DNA of 64,000 nucleotides, from positions 124,001-188,000 of the forward strand of contig NZ_JACHXJ010000002.1 in the NCBI RefSeq assembly GCF_014192015.1, given 5' to 3'. This document shows positions 35,038 to 44,266 of this stretch, in pieces. Numbering within the stretch: the first letter of the stretch is position 1; every line of letters begins with the position of its first letter. The DNA is from Paenibacillus rhizosphaerae. GTDB lineage: Bacteria; Bacillota; Bacilli; Paenibacillales; Paenibacillaceae. The notes beneath the pieces were generated by a model. That model was not told the DNA's origin, ran no database searches, and saw only the letters and a list, made by a program, of their open reading frames with translations. The translations under genes were made by a program, and so were the position numbers.

Positions 35038-36056
35038 AGCTGACCGGCCAGACCTGGGAGTTTGACACCAGGCCCGTTCTGATCGGAAGCGCCGCCGTCG
35101 TCGGTCCCGATGAGGGACAGGGCCCGCTGTCTCCCGATTTCGATTATGTGTACGACAATCTCGAGATCAATGAGAAGACATGGGAGAAGGCGGAGCGCAG
35201 GCTGCTGGAGCAGGCGGCCCAGCTGGCTGTCATCAAGTCGGGACTGGACAAGGAACAGATCCAGTTCTACGTAGGCGGGGACCTAATGAATCAGATCATC
35301 AGCAGCACGTTCTCCGCCCGCAAGCTTGGCGTGCCATACCTGGGTGTATTCGGGGCTTGCTCGACGTCCATGGAAAGCCTGGCAATTTCAGCCCTGATGG
35401 TCGACACGGGGGCCGCGGAACGGGTGATGGCCGGAACCGGCAGCCATAACTGCACGGCCGAGAAGCAGTTTCGGTATCCGACTGAATACGGCTCGCAGAA
35501 GCCGCCGACCGCCCAATACACAGTTACCGGGGCCGGCTGCGGCGTCATCGCCAAAGGCGGGCAGGGCCAAGCCGGCCCGAGGATCGCCAGGGCGACGATC
35601 GGCAGGATCATGGACCTGGGGGTCAAAGATCCGTTCAATATGGGCGCCGCGATGGCGCCCGCCGCTGCCGATACGATCGCCGCGCATTTCCGGGATACGG
35701 GGCTGTCTCCCGATTATTATGACTTGGTTGTGACCGGCGATCTGGCTTCCGTCGGTCTGCCGATTGCAAAGGAGCTGCTGGAGAAGCAAGGCTACCGGAT
35801 GGACGAGACGAAATTCGGAGATTGCGGGCTCATGATTTATAACCGTGAGAAGCAGAAGGCCGTCCTGGCTGGCGGAAGCGGCTGCGGCTGCTCGGCGGCG
35901 GTGACCTACGGCCATTTGGTCAAACGGATGTTACAACACGAATTACATAAAGTGCTGGTCGTGGCGACCGGCTCGCTGCACTCCCCTTTATCGGTTCAGC
36001 AGGGAGAGAGCATCCCGTGCATCGCCCACGCCGTGGCGCTGGAAATGGAGGATTAA
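35034..36056 (+). CDS. spoVAD: Stage V sporulation protein AD
   Basis: This 340-residue thiolase-fold protein matches SpoVAD, the soluble dipicolinate-binding partner of the SpoVA channel. LGVFGACSTSMESL shows the former active-site Cys of the fold; TGSHNCTAEKQFRYPTEYG and VVTGDLASVG are family hallmarks. It starts inside the spoVAC stop (ATGA) and ends three bases before spoVAE, so the three genes are translated together. It lies on the outer leaflet side of the inner spore membrane according to studies of Bacillus. Confidence 0.96.
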   Translation: MKLTGQTWEFDTRPVLIGSAAVVGPDEGQGPLSPDFDYVYDNLEINEKTWEKAERRLLEQAAQLAVIKSGLDKEQIQFYVGGDLMNQIISSTFSARKLGVPYLGVFGACSTSMESLAISALMVDTGAAERVMAGTGSHNCTAEKQFRYPTEYGSQKPPTAQYTVTGAGCGVIAKGGQGQAGPRIARATIGRIMDLGVKDPFNMGAAMAPAAADTIAAHFRDTGLSPDYYDLVVTGDLASVGLPIAKELLEKQGYRMDETKFGDCGLMIYNREKQKAVLAGGSGCGCSAAVTYGHLVKRMLQHELHKVLVVATGSLHSPLSVQQGESIPCIAHAVALEMED

Positions 36057-36059
36057 CCA

Positions 36060-36410
36060 ATGCAGTTTTTATGGGCGTTTATTATCGGCGGTCTGATTTG
36101 TGTCATCGGCCAGCTCATGATGGATTTGTTCAAGATGACGCCGGCGCATACGATGAGCACGCTGGTGGTGGCGGGAGCGGTGGCAGACGGTCTCGGCTGG
36201 TACGATCCCCTCGTCAAATTTGCCGGTGCCGGCGCTTCCGTTCCCATTACCAGCTTCGGCAGCTCGCTTGTTCACGGGGCGCTGTCGGAGCTTCAGAGGG
36301 ACGGCTGGATCGGGGTTGTGACAGGCATCTTCGAGGTCACCAGCGCGGGGATATCAGCGGCGATTATCTTTTCGTTTATCGCCGCGCTGTTCGTCCGTCC
36401 TCGCGGGTAA
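36060..36410 (+). CDS. spoVAE: Stage V sporulation protein AE (AEb type)
   Basis: This 116-residue membrane protein is homologous to SpoVAC and matches SpoVAEb. It shows FIIGGLICVIGQLMMD, FAGAGASVPITSFGSSLVHG and a final hydrophobic helix. It completes the minimal C-AD-AE set; spoVAA, AB, AEa and AF are not in the window. This reduced set is common outside the Bacillus subtilis group. A strong terminator follows 57 bases later. Confidence 0.95.
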   Translation: MQFLWAFIIGGLICVIGQLMMDLFKMTPAHTMSTLVVAGAVADGLGWYDPLVKFAGAGASVPITSFGSSLVHGALSELQRDGWIGVVTGIFEVTSAGISAAIIFSFIAALFVRPRG

Positions 36411-36467
36411 CTCCAAAAATCCGCCGTTTGCATTTCTTTGCTTAAACTAAAATGGAAAGCCTGAATA

Positions 36468-36500
36468 AACACCCCGGAATTGTGTATTCCGGGGTGTTTT
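36468..36500 (+). terminator. spoVA operon terminator
   Basis: AACACCCCGGAAT and ATTCCGGGGTGTT form a perfect 13-bp stem with a five-base loop, followed by further T residues. Confidence 0.85.
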
Positions 36501-36603
36501 GCTGTTCATTTCGGCGGGTATGTGGGGGTATACGACGATTTTAGGAAATGTGCCCAATATACTTTCTGTTCTTCCTTCATGTACAATGTAAAATATATAC
36601 TTA

Positions 36604-36692
36604 TATCGAATGAACTAAAGAAATGAATGTTATAGGCCACTATTGGGCCGTGCTAACAGGAAGTTAAATGCAAAACTTTAGTTCAATCTATA
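36604..36692. repeat. MITE-like palindromic repeat, copy 2 (inverted)
   Basis: This is the reverse-complement copy of the 34061-34149 element. Its 75-bp core is 36611-36685, with 7 mismatches to copy 1. The terminal repeat TGAACTAAAG/CTTTAGTTCA is intact. It lies in the 376-base gap between the spoVA terminator and the MoxR gene, which otherwise holds no gene. Confidence 0.8.
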
Positions 36693-36786
36693 CCTAATGT
36701 ATTCAGCTATTTTACGATGTTATCGATTTACCAGTGAACGCATCTGCGAGCATGTTCATTGATTACGAATTCTAGGAGGAACTGAT

Positions 36787-37743
36787 ATGCCCGTACGCAG
36801 CGAATTTCTTCATATTATTGCAGCAGTAAGATCCAATCTCGAATCTTGCATATTGGGAAAATCATTTGAAATACAGCTCCTTCTAACCACTCTGCTTGCC
36901 GAAGGGCATGTTCTGATCGAAGATGTACCCGGAACGGGGAAGACGCAGCTCATCAAGGCACTCGCCCGGTCCATGAGCGGCGATTACCGGCGTGTCCAGT
37001 GCAACCCGGACATTCTGCCGAGCGATATTACCGGCGTTTCGGTGTTTCACCCCCGCGAGGAGCGGTTCTACTTCCGTCCGGGTCCGGTGATGACCAACAT
37101 TCTTCTGGCCGACGAGATCAACCGTGCCACGACCAAGACCCAGTCGGCCCTGCTTGAGGTCATGGAAGAGCGCAACGTGACGGTGGACGGCGAAACGTAT
37201 GAGCTTCCCCGTCCGTTCATGCTGTGCGCTACCCAGAACCCGATCGACTTTGAAGGCACTTACATGCTGCCCGAAGCGCAGCTTGACCGTTTTATGATGA
37301 AGATCAGCCTCGGCTACCCCGACGCGGCTACGGAAAAAAGCCTGCTGTACCAGCACAAGCAGGGCCAGCCGGTCGACCGGCTGACGCCGGTGACCAACAT
37401 GGATCAGATCGCGGAGATGCAGCATGAAATCCGCAGCATTTATATCGACGAGGCGGTGACGGACTATCTGCTGAGCATCGTCCGCCGCACCCGGGAGCAT
37501 GCCTCCGTCCTGCTCGGAGCCAGCCCGCGCGCTTCCCTGTCGTTCCTGAACGCGGTTAAGGCATTCGCTTTCCTGCAGCAGCGGGAGTACGTCCTTCCGG
37601 ACGATATCAAGACGCTCGCTCCTTATGTTCTCGCCCACCGTATCATCCTTCGTCCGGAGTCCCGGCTGGATAACGTCAGTCCGGAATCCGTTCTGAAAAA
37701 CATCCTTCAGCAGGTGCATGTGCCTGTGGCGATGGAGCGATAA
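36787..37743 (+). CDS. MoxR family AAA+ ATPase
   Basis: This 318-residue AAA+ protein of the MoxR group is thought to act as a chaperone that matures a partner complex. Walker A is VPGTGKTQ near residue 47 and Walker B is LLADEINR near 101; sensor 1 is ATQNP and the C-terminal lid has SPRASLSFLNAVKAFA. The ATG at 36787 follows TAGGAGGAACTG. The next two genes encode a DUF58 protein and a transglutaminase-like membrane protein, the standard partners of MoxR operons. Confidence 0.94.
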   Translation: MPVRSEFLHIIAAVRSNLESCILGKSFEIQLLLTTLLAEGHVLIEDVPGTGKTQLIKALARSMSGDYRRVQCNPDILPSDITGVSVFHPREERFYFRPGPVMTNILLADEINRATTKTQSALLEVMEERNVTVDGETYELPRPFMLCATQNPIDFEGTYMLPEAQLDRFMMKISLGYPDAATEKSLLYQHKQGQPVDRLTPVTNMDQIAEMQHEIRSIYIDEAVTDYLLSIVRRTREHASVLLGASPRASLSFLNAVKAFAFLQQREYVLPDDIKTLAPYVLAHRIILRPESRLDNVSPESVLKNILQQVHVPVAMER

Positions 37744-38991
37744 ATGATGACAAGGCTGTTAACCGGTATCCGATCCGGACTCAAAACCCCTAGGTATTGG
37801 GCCGTGCTGCTCGTATGGGTCGCCAGCCTGTTTTATGTTCTGTTTCAGGGGGGCAAGACGTCCCTGATGCTGTTTGTCATGATCAGCGTCATCGTGCTGT
37901 ATTTGATCGTGCTTGGCATCAGCTGCGTCCGGCTGACCCGGGGAACGCGCCAGCTGTCCACCGAAAGGGGACAAGGCACCGTGCTTCACGCCGGCGAGCA
38001 GATCAAGGTCAGGCTCCATTTCTCGATTCCGGGATTTCTTCCGATGCCCTATATCATCATCCGTGAAGTCATGAAGCGGCATAATGGCGATTCCTGGTCG
38101 TTCGAGGAAAGCGTCATTCCCAATTACAGGGGCAGCGGTACGCTGATGTTCCAGACGCCGCCGCTGGAGCGGGGAAGATATTATTTTACCGAGACGGAAT
38201 GCGTCAGTGAGGATATCTTCGGCTTTATCGAGCATAAAGGCCGTTTTCATGTGCCCGGCCAGTTTCGCGTGATGCCCCGAACCGTGTTTATCCCCGCCTG
38301 GAAGCTGTTCGACCGGAATTCCCCGCTTGCGGGACCGCAGACCGCCTCGGCGGCTTCACGCAAAGAAACGACTCAGATTAACGGCGTCCGCGATTATGTG
38401 TACGGGGACCGGATTTCACGGATTCACTGGAACGCCACCGCGAAGACCGGTCAGTGGAAGTCCAAGGAATTCGAGTACGATTCCGTCCCGAAAACGATGC
38501 TTCTGCTTGACGCTACGAAGGCTCATTACGGTTCCGACGCGCAGTTTGAGCTGGCCGTTTCCACGGCGGCATCACTGCTCGAGTATGGCGGGCGCGGCAG
38601 AATGAATATGGGCCTTGCTACCCTCGGCGACGCATTTAAATTGTTTCCGCCAAGCAGCGTGCAGGGAGACCGCCAGCGGATGATGCATCATCTGGTGGAT
38701 CTGTCCGCCGACGGTTACGGCAAGCTGCTCCCGAAGCTGGAGCAGAACGCACGGTTTCTCCCGGCAGGGGCCTTCCTCGTTTTCATTTCGCCGGCCAGTG
38801 GCCAGCAGGTGCTGGAGATTCTGCGCTGGGCCGAGACCCGGGGCATGAGCTCTTCGCACATCCGGATCAGCTCCGGGCGTGACAAAGGCGTGGAAGGATG
38901 GGGAGCGTTGCTCGCATCCCGCGGAACCTTTGCGTGCAGCATTCAATCGCTGAGTGAGCTGCCGGCTGCATTAGGGGGTGGAAGGGTTTGA
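37744..38991 (+). CDS. DUF58 domain-containing membrane protein
   Basis: This 415-residue protein has two N-terminal membrane helices (about 20-60), an extracellular or cytoplasmic beta-rich segment, and the DUF58 signature DYVYGDRISRIHWNATAKTG near residue 220. A von Willebrand A-like domain follows (LLLDATKAHYG onwards). It starts directly after the MoxR stop and overlaps the next gene by four bases, so the three are translated as one unit. Its role is unknown; DUF58 proteins are presumed substrates or partners of MoxR. Confidence 0.92.
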   Translation: MMTRLLTGIRSGLKTPRYWAVLLVWVASLFYVLFQGGKTSLMLFVMISVIVLYLIVLGISCVRLTRGTRQLSTERGQGTVLHAGEQIKVRLHFSIPGFLPMPYIIIREVMKRHNGDSWSFEESVIPNYRGSGTLMFQTPPLERGRYYFTETECVSEDIFGFIEHKGRFHVPGQFRVMPRTVFIPAWKLFDRNSPLAGPQTASAASRKETTQINGVRDYVYGDRISRIHWNATAKTGQWKSKEFEYDSVPKTMLLLDATKAHYGSDAQFELAVSTAASLLEYGGRGRMNMGLATLGDAFKLFPPSSVQGDRQRMMHHLVDLSADGYGKLLPKLEQNARFLPAGAFLVFISPASGQQVLEILRWAETRGMSSSHIRISSGRDKGVEGWGALLASRGTFACSIQSLSELPAALGGGRV

Positions 38992-41219
38992 TCAACTGGC
39001 TGTATTCGCTGCGCACCTCGTTTTTCCGCACCTTGTCTCTGGTGTGGTTGTGGATTATGGCGCTGCAGTGGATTTACTTTATGAACAACATATGGTACAG
39101 CGAAACGACGGCCATTGTCATGATTAGCGTGACGGTCATCACGGCGATCGAAATCGTGCTGCCGATCAAAAGCATTTACCGGTACGTGCTGCAAGGCATC
39201 GCCGTGCTATACATCATTCACCGGGAGTTGATCGCTTACTGGATTTACTTTCCGGCAGGAAGCCTGCCGAACCGGATCCAGCAGTTTACGGGCACCGCGC
39301 TGCCGTACCTCGGCTTTGCCGTAGGCGCTTGGATTCTGCTGCTGCTCAGCGCCAAGCTGGTCAACAACCAGCGCAGAATCCTCGTGTTCGCTGGCATGCT
39401 GATCGTGGCGTTCTCCATCCTAGATTCCTTCACCATGTACGATTTATGGAAGGAAGTTGCGTGGACGGTGTTTGCGGCGCTCGGCTGGCTGGTCAGCGAG
39501 CACTTCCGCCGCTTCCAGCTGAAATACCCGCATGGCTGGCGTTATCTTCGGCAGTACCCGCTGAAAATGCTGCTGAACGTGGCGGTCATTTTTTCGCTTG
39601 TGTTTGCGGTCGGCGTCAACATGCCGGAAGTGCCGCCATCCCTGACTGATCCCTATACGGCTTGGGTCGTCCAAGGCGAGACGGCTGCCACGGCTGGCGT
39701 TGACGGGGATCCGGGCGAATCGGTAATGAGGACTTCCTCGGGATACAGCCGCAACGATACCAAGCTCGGCGGAGGGTTCAATTTTGACTATACGCCGGTG
39801 ATGGAAATCAGCTCGGACCAGCGAAGCTATTGGCGCGGGGAAACCCGCCGGCTGTATACCGGCAATGGCTGGGGGGACGAGCGCAATTCCGGCAGGGAGA
39901 CCGATGAGGTGAAGGCGGATACGGAGCTTTCCGGCGAGAAACCGACGGCCGGCGATTCGATGACGGTAAGACAGACGGTTACGATGCTGAGCGACAATCA
40001 GTATCCCGTTTTGTTCGGTGCGTATAACCTGTCCAAGGTAGAGCTTATCGATGACGGGAAGAATACCGGCAGCCTCCGCTGGAACAGCTCCCAATCGGAG
40101 CTGCGCTGGACCGCTGAGTCAAGGCGGGACCGTTATCCGGAAACCTATACGGTGGTGTCCGAGGTTCCGGTCGTTTCGGAGGATGAAATCCGCCTGAAGT
40201 CGTTCGCCGACCTGTACGGCTCCCAAGGGACCGAGGATGCCTATCTGCAGGTGCCGAACGATTTTCCGAAGCGGACCCGCGACCTCGCGGAAGAAGTGAC
40301 GGCTTCCGGAGAAACGCCGTATGAAAAAATCGGTCTGCTTCAAAACTATTTAACAACGCACTACACATACACGAACGAACCGGACTTGTCCAAAAAGGTT
40401 AGCGGCGATTTCGTCGACAGCTTCCTGTTTGAAATCAAGGAAGGATACTGCGATTATTTCTCGACTTCGATGGTGATGATGGCCCGTTCCCTCGGCATCC
40501 CGGCCCGGTGGGTCAAAGGGTATGCTCCCGGCCAGGTGCAGGGAAGCAGCGCCGACGTGCAGGTCCAAGGCGTGCAGGGCACTTCGGACTCCGGCGTGTA
40601 TACGGTGACCAATGCCGACGCGCACTCGTGGGCCGAGGTCTATTTCGGGCCGTACGGCTGGATTCCGGTGGAAGCGACCCCCGGTTTCAGCATGCCGCTG
40701 CTCACGCATGACGCCCAAGCCCAAGATCAGGCCGAGCCGGAGGCAAAGCCTGAAGTGGAGGAAGACCAGCCTGAGCAGTCGCCGCAACCGGCAGCGCAAA
40801 GCGAGGATCGCGGACCGGCGGTCAAAATCGTATACGGCGCTTCCCTCCTCATCCTTGCAGCTTTTGCAGTGTATGTGCTGTGGCGGAATCGCCTCCAGCT
40901 CCGGTTCGGATGGCTCCGCCTTCGTACGGGACAGAAGCTGTCTCCCGACCAGAAGGTGATCGTCATGACCGAACGGTGGATCAAGCAGCTGCGCCGAAGA
41001 GGGCTCAAACGCGGCGCGGACGAAACGCTCCGGGAGTCGGTCAGCCGCTGGGAGGGACGGTCCCCGGCGCTCGGTTCCTTCCTGGAGCCGCTGCTGCAGC
41101 TGTTCGAGAAGGCGCGCTACAGCCCTTCGTCGGTGTCGGAATCGGAATGGAGAAGCGTCCATGCCCATGCCAAGGAATTGAAAGCTGCGATGAAAAAGAT
41201 ACCGAAGAAAGCAGCGTAA
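38988..41219 (+). CDS. Transglutaminase-like (TgpA-type) membrane protein
   Basis: This 743-residue protein has about six N-terminal helices (1-210), an extracytoplasmic region, and a transglutaminase-like papain-fold core. The core has Cys488 in EGYCDYFSTS, His546 in DAHSWAEV and an acidic residue in WIPVEATPG where PVDPT is usual. One more helix (about 620-640) and a cytoplasmic DUF4129-like tail follow. The TTG at 38988 overlaps the DUF58 stop (TTGA). It may modify or cross-link cell-surface proteins. The triad looks intact apart from the Asp to Glu change. Confidence 0.92.
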   Translation: MINWLYSLRTSFFRTLSLVWLWIMALQWIYFMNNIWYSETTAIVMISVTVITAIEIVLPIKSIYRYVLQGIAVLYIIHRELIAYWIYFPAGSLPNRIQQFTGTALPYLGFAVGAWILLLLSAKLVNNQRRILVFAGMLIVAFSILDSFTMYDLWKEVAWTVFAALGWLVSEHFRRFQLKYPHGWRYLRQYPLKMLLNVAVIFSLVFAVGVNMPEVPPSLTDPYTAWVVQGETAATAGVDGDPGESVMRTSSGYSRNDTKLGGGFNFDYTPVMEISSDQRSYWRGETRRLYTGNGWGDERNSGRETDEVKADTELSGEKPTAGDSMTVRQTVTMLSDNQYPVLFGAYNLSKVELIDDGKNTGSLRWNSSQSELRWTAESRRDRYPETYTVVSEVPVVSEDEIRLKSFADLYGSQGTEDAYLQVPNDFPKRTRDLAEEVTASGETPYEKIGLLQNYLTTHYTYTNEPDLSKKVSGDFVDSFLFEIKEGYCDYFSTSMVMMARSLGIPARWVKGYAPGQVQGSSADVQVQGVQGTSDSGVYTVTNADAHSWAEVYFGPYGWIPVEATPGFSMPLLTHDAQAQDQAEPEAKPEVEEDQPEQSPQPAAQSEDRGPAVKIVYGASLLILAAFAVYVLWRNRLQLRFGWLRLRTGQKLSPDQKVIVMTERWIKQLRRRGLKRGADETLRESVSRWEGRSPALGSFLEPLLQLFEKARYSPSSVSESEWRSVHAHAKELKAAMKKIPKKAA

Positions 41220-41234
41220 CGGACTTGATAGAAG

Positions 41235-41259
41235 GCGCCCTCCGGGCGTTTTCTTTTTT
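41235..41259 (+). terminator. Intrinsic terminator
   Basis: GCGCCC-TCC-GGGCG forms a short GC stem followed by a T-rich tract (TTTTCTTTTTT). It ends the MoxR operon just after the transglutaminase gene. Confidence 0.75.
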
Positions 41260-41280
41260 GTTTCGCGCGAACATAAGTTT

Positions 41281-41309
41281 TTTACTAACTACGCAGATTA
41301 TGGTATAGT
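41281..41309 (+). promoter_or_regulatory. Promoter of the yqeG operon
   Basis: TTTACT (41281-41286), a 17-base spacer and TATAGT (41304-41309) lie about 30 bases ahead of the yqeG start. Confidence 0.55.
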
Positions 41310-41338
41310 TTGTCCTATGAAACTGAGGTGACATCAAT

Positions 41339-41866
41339 TTGTTTGAAATGCTTATCCCGAAAATGAAGGTAAAAACGGTGTTTGATCTGGATTTGGAGCG
41401 GCTGTATTCGCAGGGATTCCGTGGAATCATTACGGATCTGGACAATACGCTGGTGGGTGCAAAGGCTCCCTTGGCCACACCCGAGCTGATCGCCTGGTTC
41501 GAGAAGGTGAAAAAGGCGGGATTCCAGCTTGTCATCGTATCCAATAACCAAATGGCGAGAGTATCGACTTTTGCCACCCCGCTGGACATCCGGTTTGTCC
41601 ATGAAGCCCGCAAGCCGTCGAACGCGCCTTTCCGGAAAGCCATGCAGATGATGGACCTGAAGAGCGAGGAGACGATCGTGGTCGGCGACCAGATGCTGAC
41701 CGACGTGTACGGCGGCAACCGGCTCGGCCTGTTTACCGTGCTGGTGCTCCCGATTTCCATTCAAGATGAAGGCTGGGGTACGCGCATGAACCGGCGTCTG
41801 GAGAAAATTGCGCTCGCACGATTGCGGAAAAAGGGATTATGGCTGGAGGAGGAACACCAACAATGA
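41339..41866 (+). CDS. yqeG: YqeG family HAD IIIA-type phosphatase
   Basis: This 175-residue HAD-fold phosphatase belongs to the YqeG family. The catalytic motif ITDLDNTLV supplies the nucleophile Asp and the second Asp; the Ser/Asn motif is IVSNNQ and the acidic metal motif is VGDQMLTDVYGGN. The substrate is not known; plant relatives dephosphorylate phosphatidylglycerol phosphate. A TTG at 41339, eight bases after GAGGTG, is the best start; ATG 41348 is an alternative. It overlaps yqeH by four bases. Confidence 0.92.
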   Translation: MFEMLIPKMKVKTVFDLDLERLYSQGFRGIITDLDNTLVGAKAPLATPELIAWFEKVKKAGFQLVIVSNNQMARVSTFATPLDIRFVHEARKPSNAPFRKAMQMMDLKSEETIVVGDQMLTDVYGGNRLGLFTVLVLPISIQDEGWGTRMNRRLEKIALARLRKKGLWLEEEHQQ

Positions 41867-42990
41867 AAGACCCGATAGACGGCAGTCAAGCCGTAAAATG
41901 CAGCGGCTGCGGTATTGCCATCCAAACGGAGCAGCCTGAGCTTCCGGGGTATACCCCGGAGAAAGCGATGGACCGGGATCCGGTCATCTGCCAGCGCTGC
42001 TTCCGGATTAAAAACTACAACGAGGCTTCTTCCGTTGCCGTCGACCAGGATGAATTCCTGCGTCTGCTAAGCCAAATCGGCGGGAAGAACGCGCTCGTTA
42101 TTCATATTGTAGACCTGTTCGATTTTGAAGGAAGCCTCATTTCAGGCCTGCAGCGGTTTGTCGGCAACAATCCGGTTATTCTTGCCGTGAACAAAATCGA
42201 CCTTCTGCCCAAAGTGACGAACTGGAACAAGGTACTCAATTGGGTGCAGAAACAATGCAAGGAGCACGGCCTCAAGACGGAAGAAATCGTCCTTTGCAGC
42301 GCCAAGAAAAATCAGGGCTTCGACCGGCTGCTGGATACGGTCGGCTCCTATCGCGGAGACCGCGACGTCTATGTGGTGGGGGCAACCAATGTCGGCAAAT
42401 CGACGCTGATCAACCGGCTGATTCGGGACTACAGCGATCTGGAGCAGGAGCTGACCGTTTCGCGTTATCCGGGAACGACCCTGGATATGGTCAACATTCC
42501 GCTCGACGACGGCCGCTTTATGATCGACACGCCGGGGATCGTATACCCTTGGCGTTACAGCGAGCTCGTCACCCGGGAAGATCTGGGCGCCGTCATGCCG
42601 GACAACCCGTTGAAGCCGGCCGTTTACCAGCTGAACGAAGGACAGACGCTGTTTTTCGGAGCCATGGCGCGGTTTGACTTTATTCAGGGTGAACGCCAAT
42701 CGTTCACCTGCTTTGTCGGCAGCCGCGTAGGCATACACCGCACCAAGCTGGAGCGTGCCGATGAGCTGTACGCGGAGCATGCCGGAGAGCTGCTGTCTCC
42801 GCCGAACCGGGAGAACATCGGGAAGCTGCCGGAATGGACGAGGCATGAATTCCGCATCAAGCGCGGAACACGCATGGATCTGTTCGTCTCCGGATTGGGC
42901 TGGGTTAAAGTGAACAGCGACCAGGGAGCCCTGTGCGCTATTCATGCGCCGCGGGGAGTCAAGGTGCTGGCAAGGCCTTCTTTAATCTGA
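41863..42990 (+). CDS. yqeH: Ribosome biogenesis GTPase YqeH
   Basis: This 375-residue protein is a circularly permuted GTPase needed for 30S subunit assembly. A zinc ribbon with CSGCG and CQRC near the N-terminus comes first. The G motifs then appear in the permuted order: NKID (G4), SAKK (G5), GATNVGKSTLIN (G1), PGTT (G2) and DTPG (G3). A C-terminal RNA-binding domain follows. The ATG at 41863 shares its bases with the yqeG stop and has GGAGG 10 bases before it. Confidence 0.95.
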   Translation: MKDPIDGSQAVKCSGCGIAIQTEQPELPGYTPEKAMDRDPVICQRCFRIKNYNEASSVAVDQDEFLRLLSQIGGKNALVIHIVDLFDFEGSLISGLQRFVGNNPVILAVNKIDLLPKVTNWNKVLNWVQKQCKEHGLKTEEIVLCSAKKNQGFDRLLDTVGSYRGDRDVYVVGATNVGKSTLINRLIRDYSDLEQELTVSRYPGTTLDMVNIPLDDGRFMIDTPGIVYPWRYSELVTREDLGAVMPDNPLKPAVYQLNEGQTLFFGAMARFDFIQGERQSFTCFVGSRVGIHRTKLERADELYAEHAGELLSPPNRENIGKLPEWTRHEFRIKRGTRMDLFVSGLGWVKVNSDQGALCAIHAPRGVKVLARPSLI

Positions 42991-43045
42991 CGCTGCCTTA
43001 GAACGTTGAACAAGCTGACAGGTGGGAGCAGGGAAAGGGGAAACC

Positions 43046-43918
43046 ATGAATTTGGCTAAACCGGAGTTACTGAAACATACAGGGGAGCTGCTGCTGGGCG
43101 TCATCGGGAATCCGATCGCCCATTCGAAATCGCCCGTGATGCATAAGGCGGCGCTGGCCGCGCTCGGCATCCCGGGCGCCTATGTCCCGATGCGGGTAGC
43201 GCGGGAGCAGGTAGGAACGGCTTTGGAAGGAATCAAGGCGCTTGGCTTTCGGGGAATCAATGTCACGATTCCGCACAAGCTGGAAGTCATTCCGTTCCTG
43301 AACGAGCTGGACGAAACGGCCCTGAAGATCGGAGCCGTCAACACGATCGTGAATGACGGAGGCCACCTCACGGGGTATAATACAGACGGTATAGGTTACG
43401 TCCGTTCCCTGAAGGAGGAGGCCATCGCCGAGCTGAAAGGCAAAAACATTCTGGTGCTTGGAGCCGGGGGAGCCTCCCGAGGTATTGTATACGCTCTGAC
43501 GCTGGAGCATCCGGACCGGATTTACGTCGCCAACCGGACGGCCGATAAAGCCCAGGCGCTGGCGGCCGAATGGAAAGAGCTGGCGGACATTCGCGGGATG
43601 GCCATGGACGGCGTTCCCGGCATGCTCAGTGAAGTTGACGTGATCATTAATACGACATCGGTCGGCATGCATCCGCATATGGACGGAACACCGCTCGATC
43701 CCGATCGGATCCCTCCGGGAATCGTGGTCAGCGACCTGATCTATAATCCGCTCAAGACCCGGCTGCTAGCCGACTGCGAGAAGAAAGGCTGCGTCATTCA
43801 TGGCGGTCTCGGCATGTTTGTGAATCAGGGAGCATTTGCCCTGGAGTACTGGACCGGCCTGCCCGCCCCGGTAGAGGCGATGCGCAGCGCGGTTCTGGCC
43901 AGCATGAAGGAAACATGA
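43046..43918 (+). CDS. aroE: Shikimate dehydrogenase
   Basis: This 290-residue enzyme reduces 3-dehydroshikimate with NADPH in aromatic amino-acid synthesis. Substrate-site residues are seen in GNPIAHSKSPVMH and NVTIPHK (catalytic Lys), with the conserved Asp in NTDGIGY. The nucleotide fold is LVLGAGGASRGI with the NRT motif after it. The ATG at 43046 follows AAAGGGG; an upstream start at 43022 has no such site. It sits within the yqe operon, as in Bacillus. Confidence 0.95.
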   Translation: MNLAKPELLKHTGELLLGVIGNPIAHSKSPVMHKAALAALGIPGAYVPMRVAREQVGTALEGIKALGFRGINVTIPHKLEVIPFLNELDETALKIGAVNTIVNDGGHLTGYNTDGIGYVRSLKEEAIAELKGKNILVLGAGGASRGIVYALTLEHPDRIYVANRTADKAQALAAEWKELADIRGMAMDGVPGMLSEVDVIINTTSVGMHPHMDGTPLDPDRIPPGIVVSDLIYNPLKTRLLADCEKKGCVIHGGLGMFVNQGAFALEYWTGLPAPVEAMRSAVLASMKET

Positions 43919-43960
43919 TTATCGAATTGTACATTGAAGATTAAGGAGTTTTGACATTTT

Positions 43961-44251
43961 ATGTTAACAGGTAAGCAAAAACGCTATCTCCGGTCCCAGG
44001 CGCATCATTTGGACCCGATTTTTCAGGTTGGCAAGGGCGGAACCAATGACCAGTTAATCCGTCATATCGTCGAGGCGATCGAGAAGAGAGAGCTGATGAA
44101 GGTCAGCGTTCTCAATAACTGCTTGGAAGACAAGCACGAGATTGCCGAGGAATTGGCCGAAAAATCGGGCTCCGAACTGGTGCAGGTCATCGGCAGCACG
44201 ATTATTTTATATAAAGAATCCAAAGATCATAAGCAGATTGAATTGCCATAA
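43961..44251 (+). CDS. yhbY: Ribosome assembly RNA-binding protein YhbY (YqeI)
   Basis: This 96-residue single CRM domain protein binds pre-50S ribosomal RNA. It has the typical LTGKQKRYLRSQAHHLDP start and the GKGG loop (QVGKGGTND), with ELMKVSVLNN and VIGSTIILYK toward the end. The length is right for the family. It lies between aroE and nadD in the conserved order. Confidence 0.94.
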   Translation: MLTGKQKRYLRSQAHHLDPIFQVGKGGTNDQLIRHIVEAIEKRELMKVSVLNNCLEDKHEIAEELAEKSGSELVQVIGSTIILYKESKDHKQIELP

Positions 44252-44266
44252 CCGGGAGGGATCAGC

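Noticed and set aside
36411..36467. Possible further spoVA gene after spoVAE
   Set aside because: Only a terminator and the repeat copy follow; no frame with SpoVA-like sequence is present before the MoxR gene.
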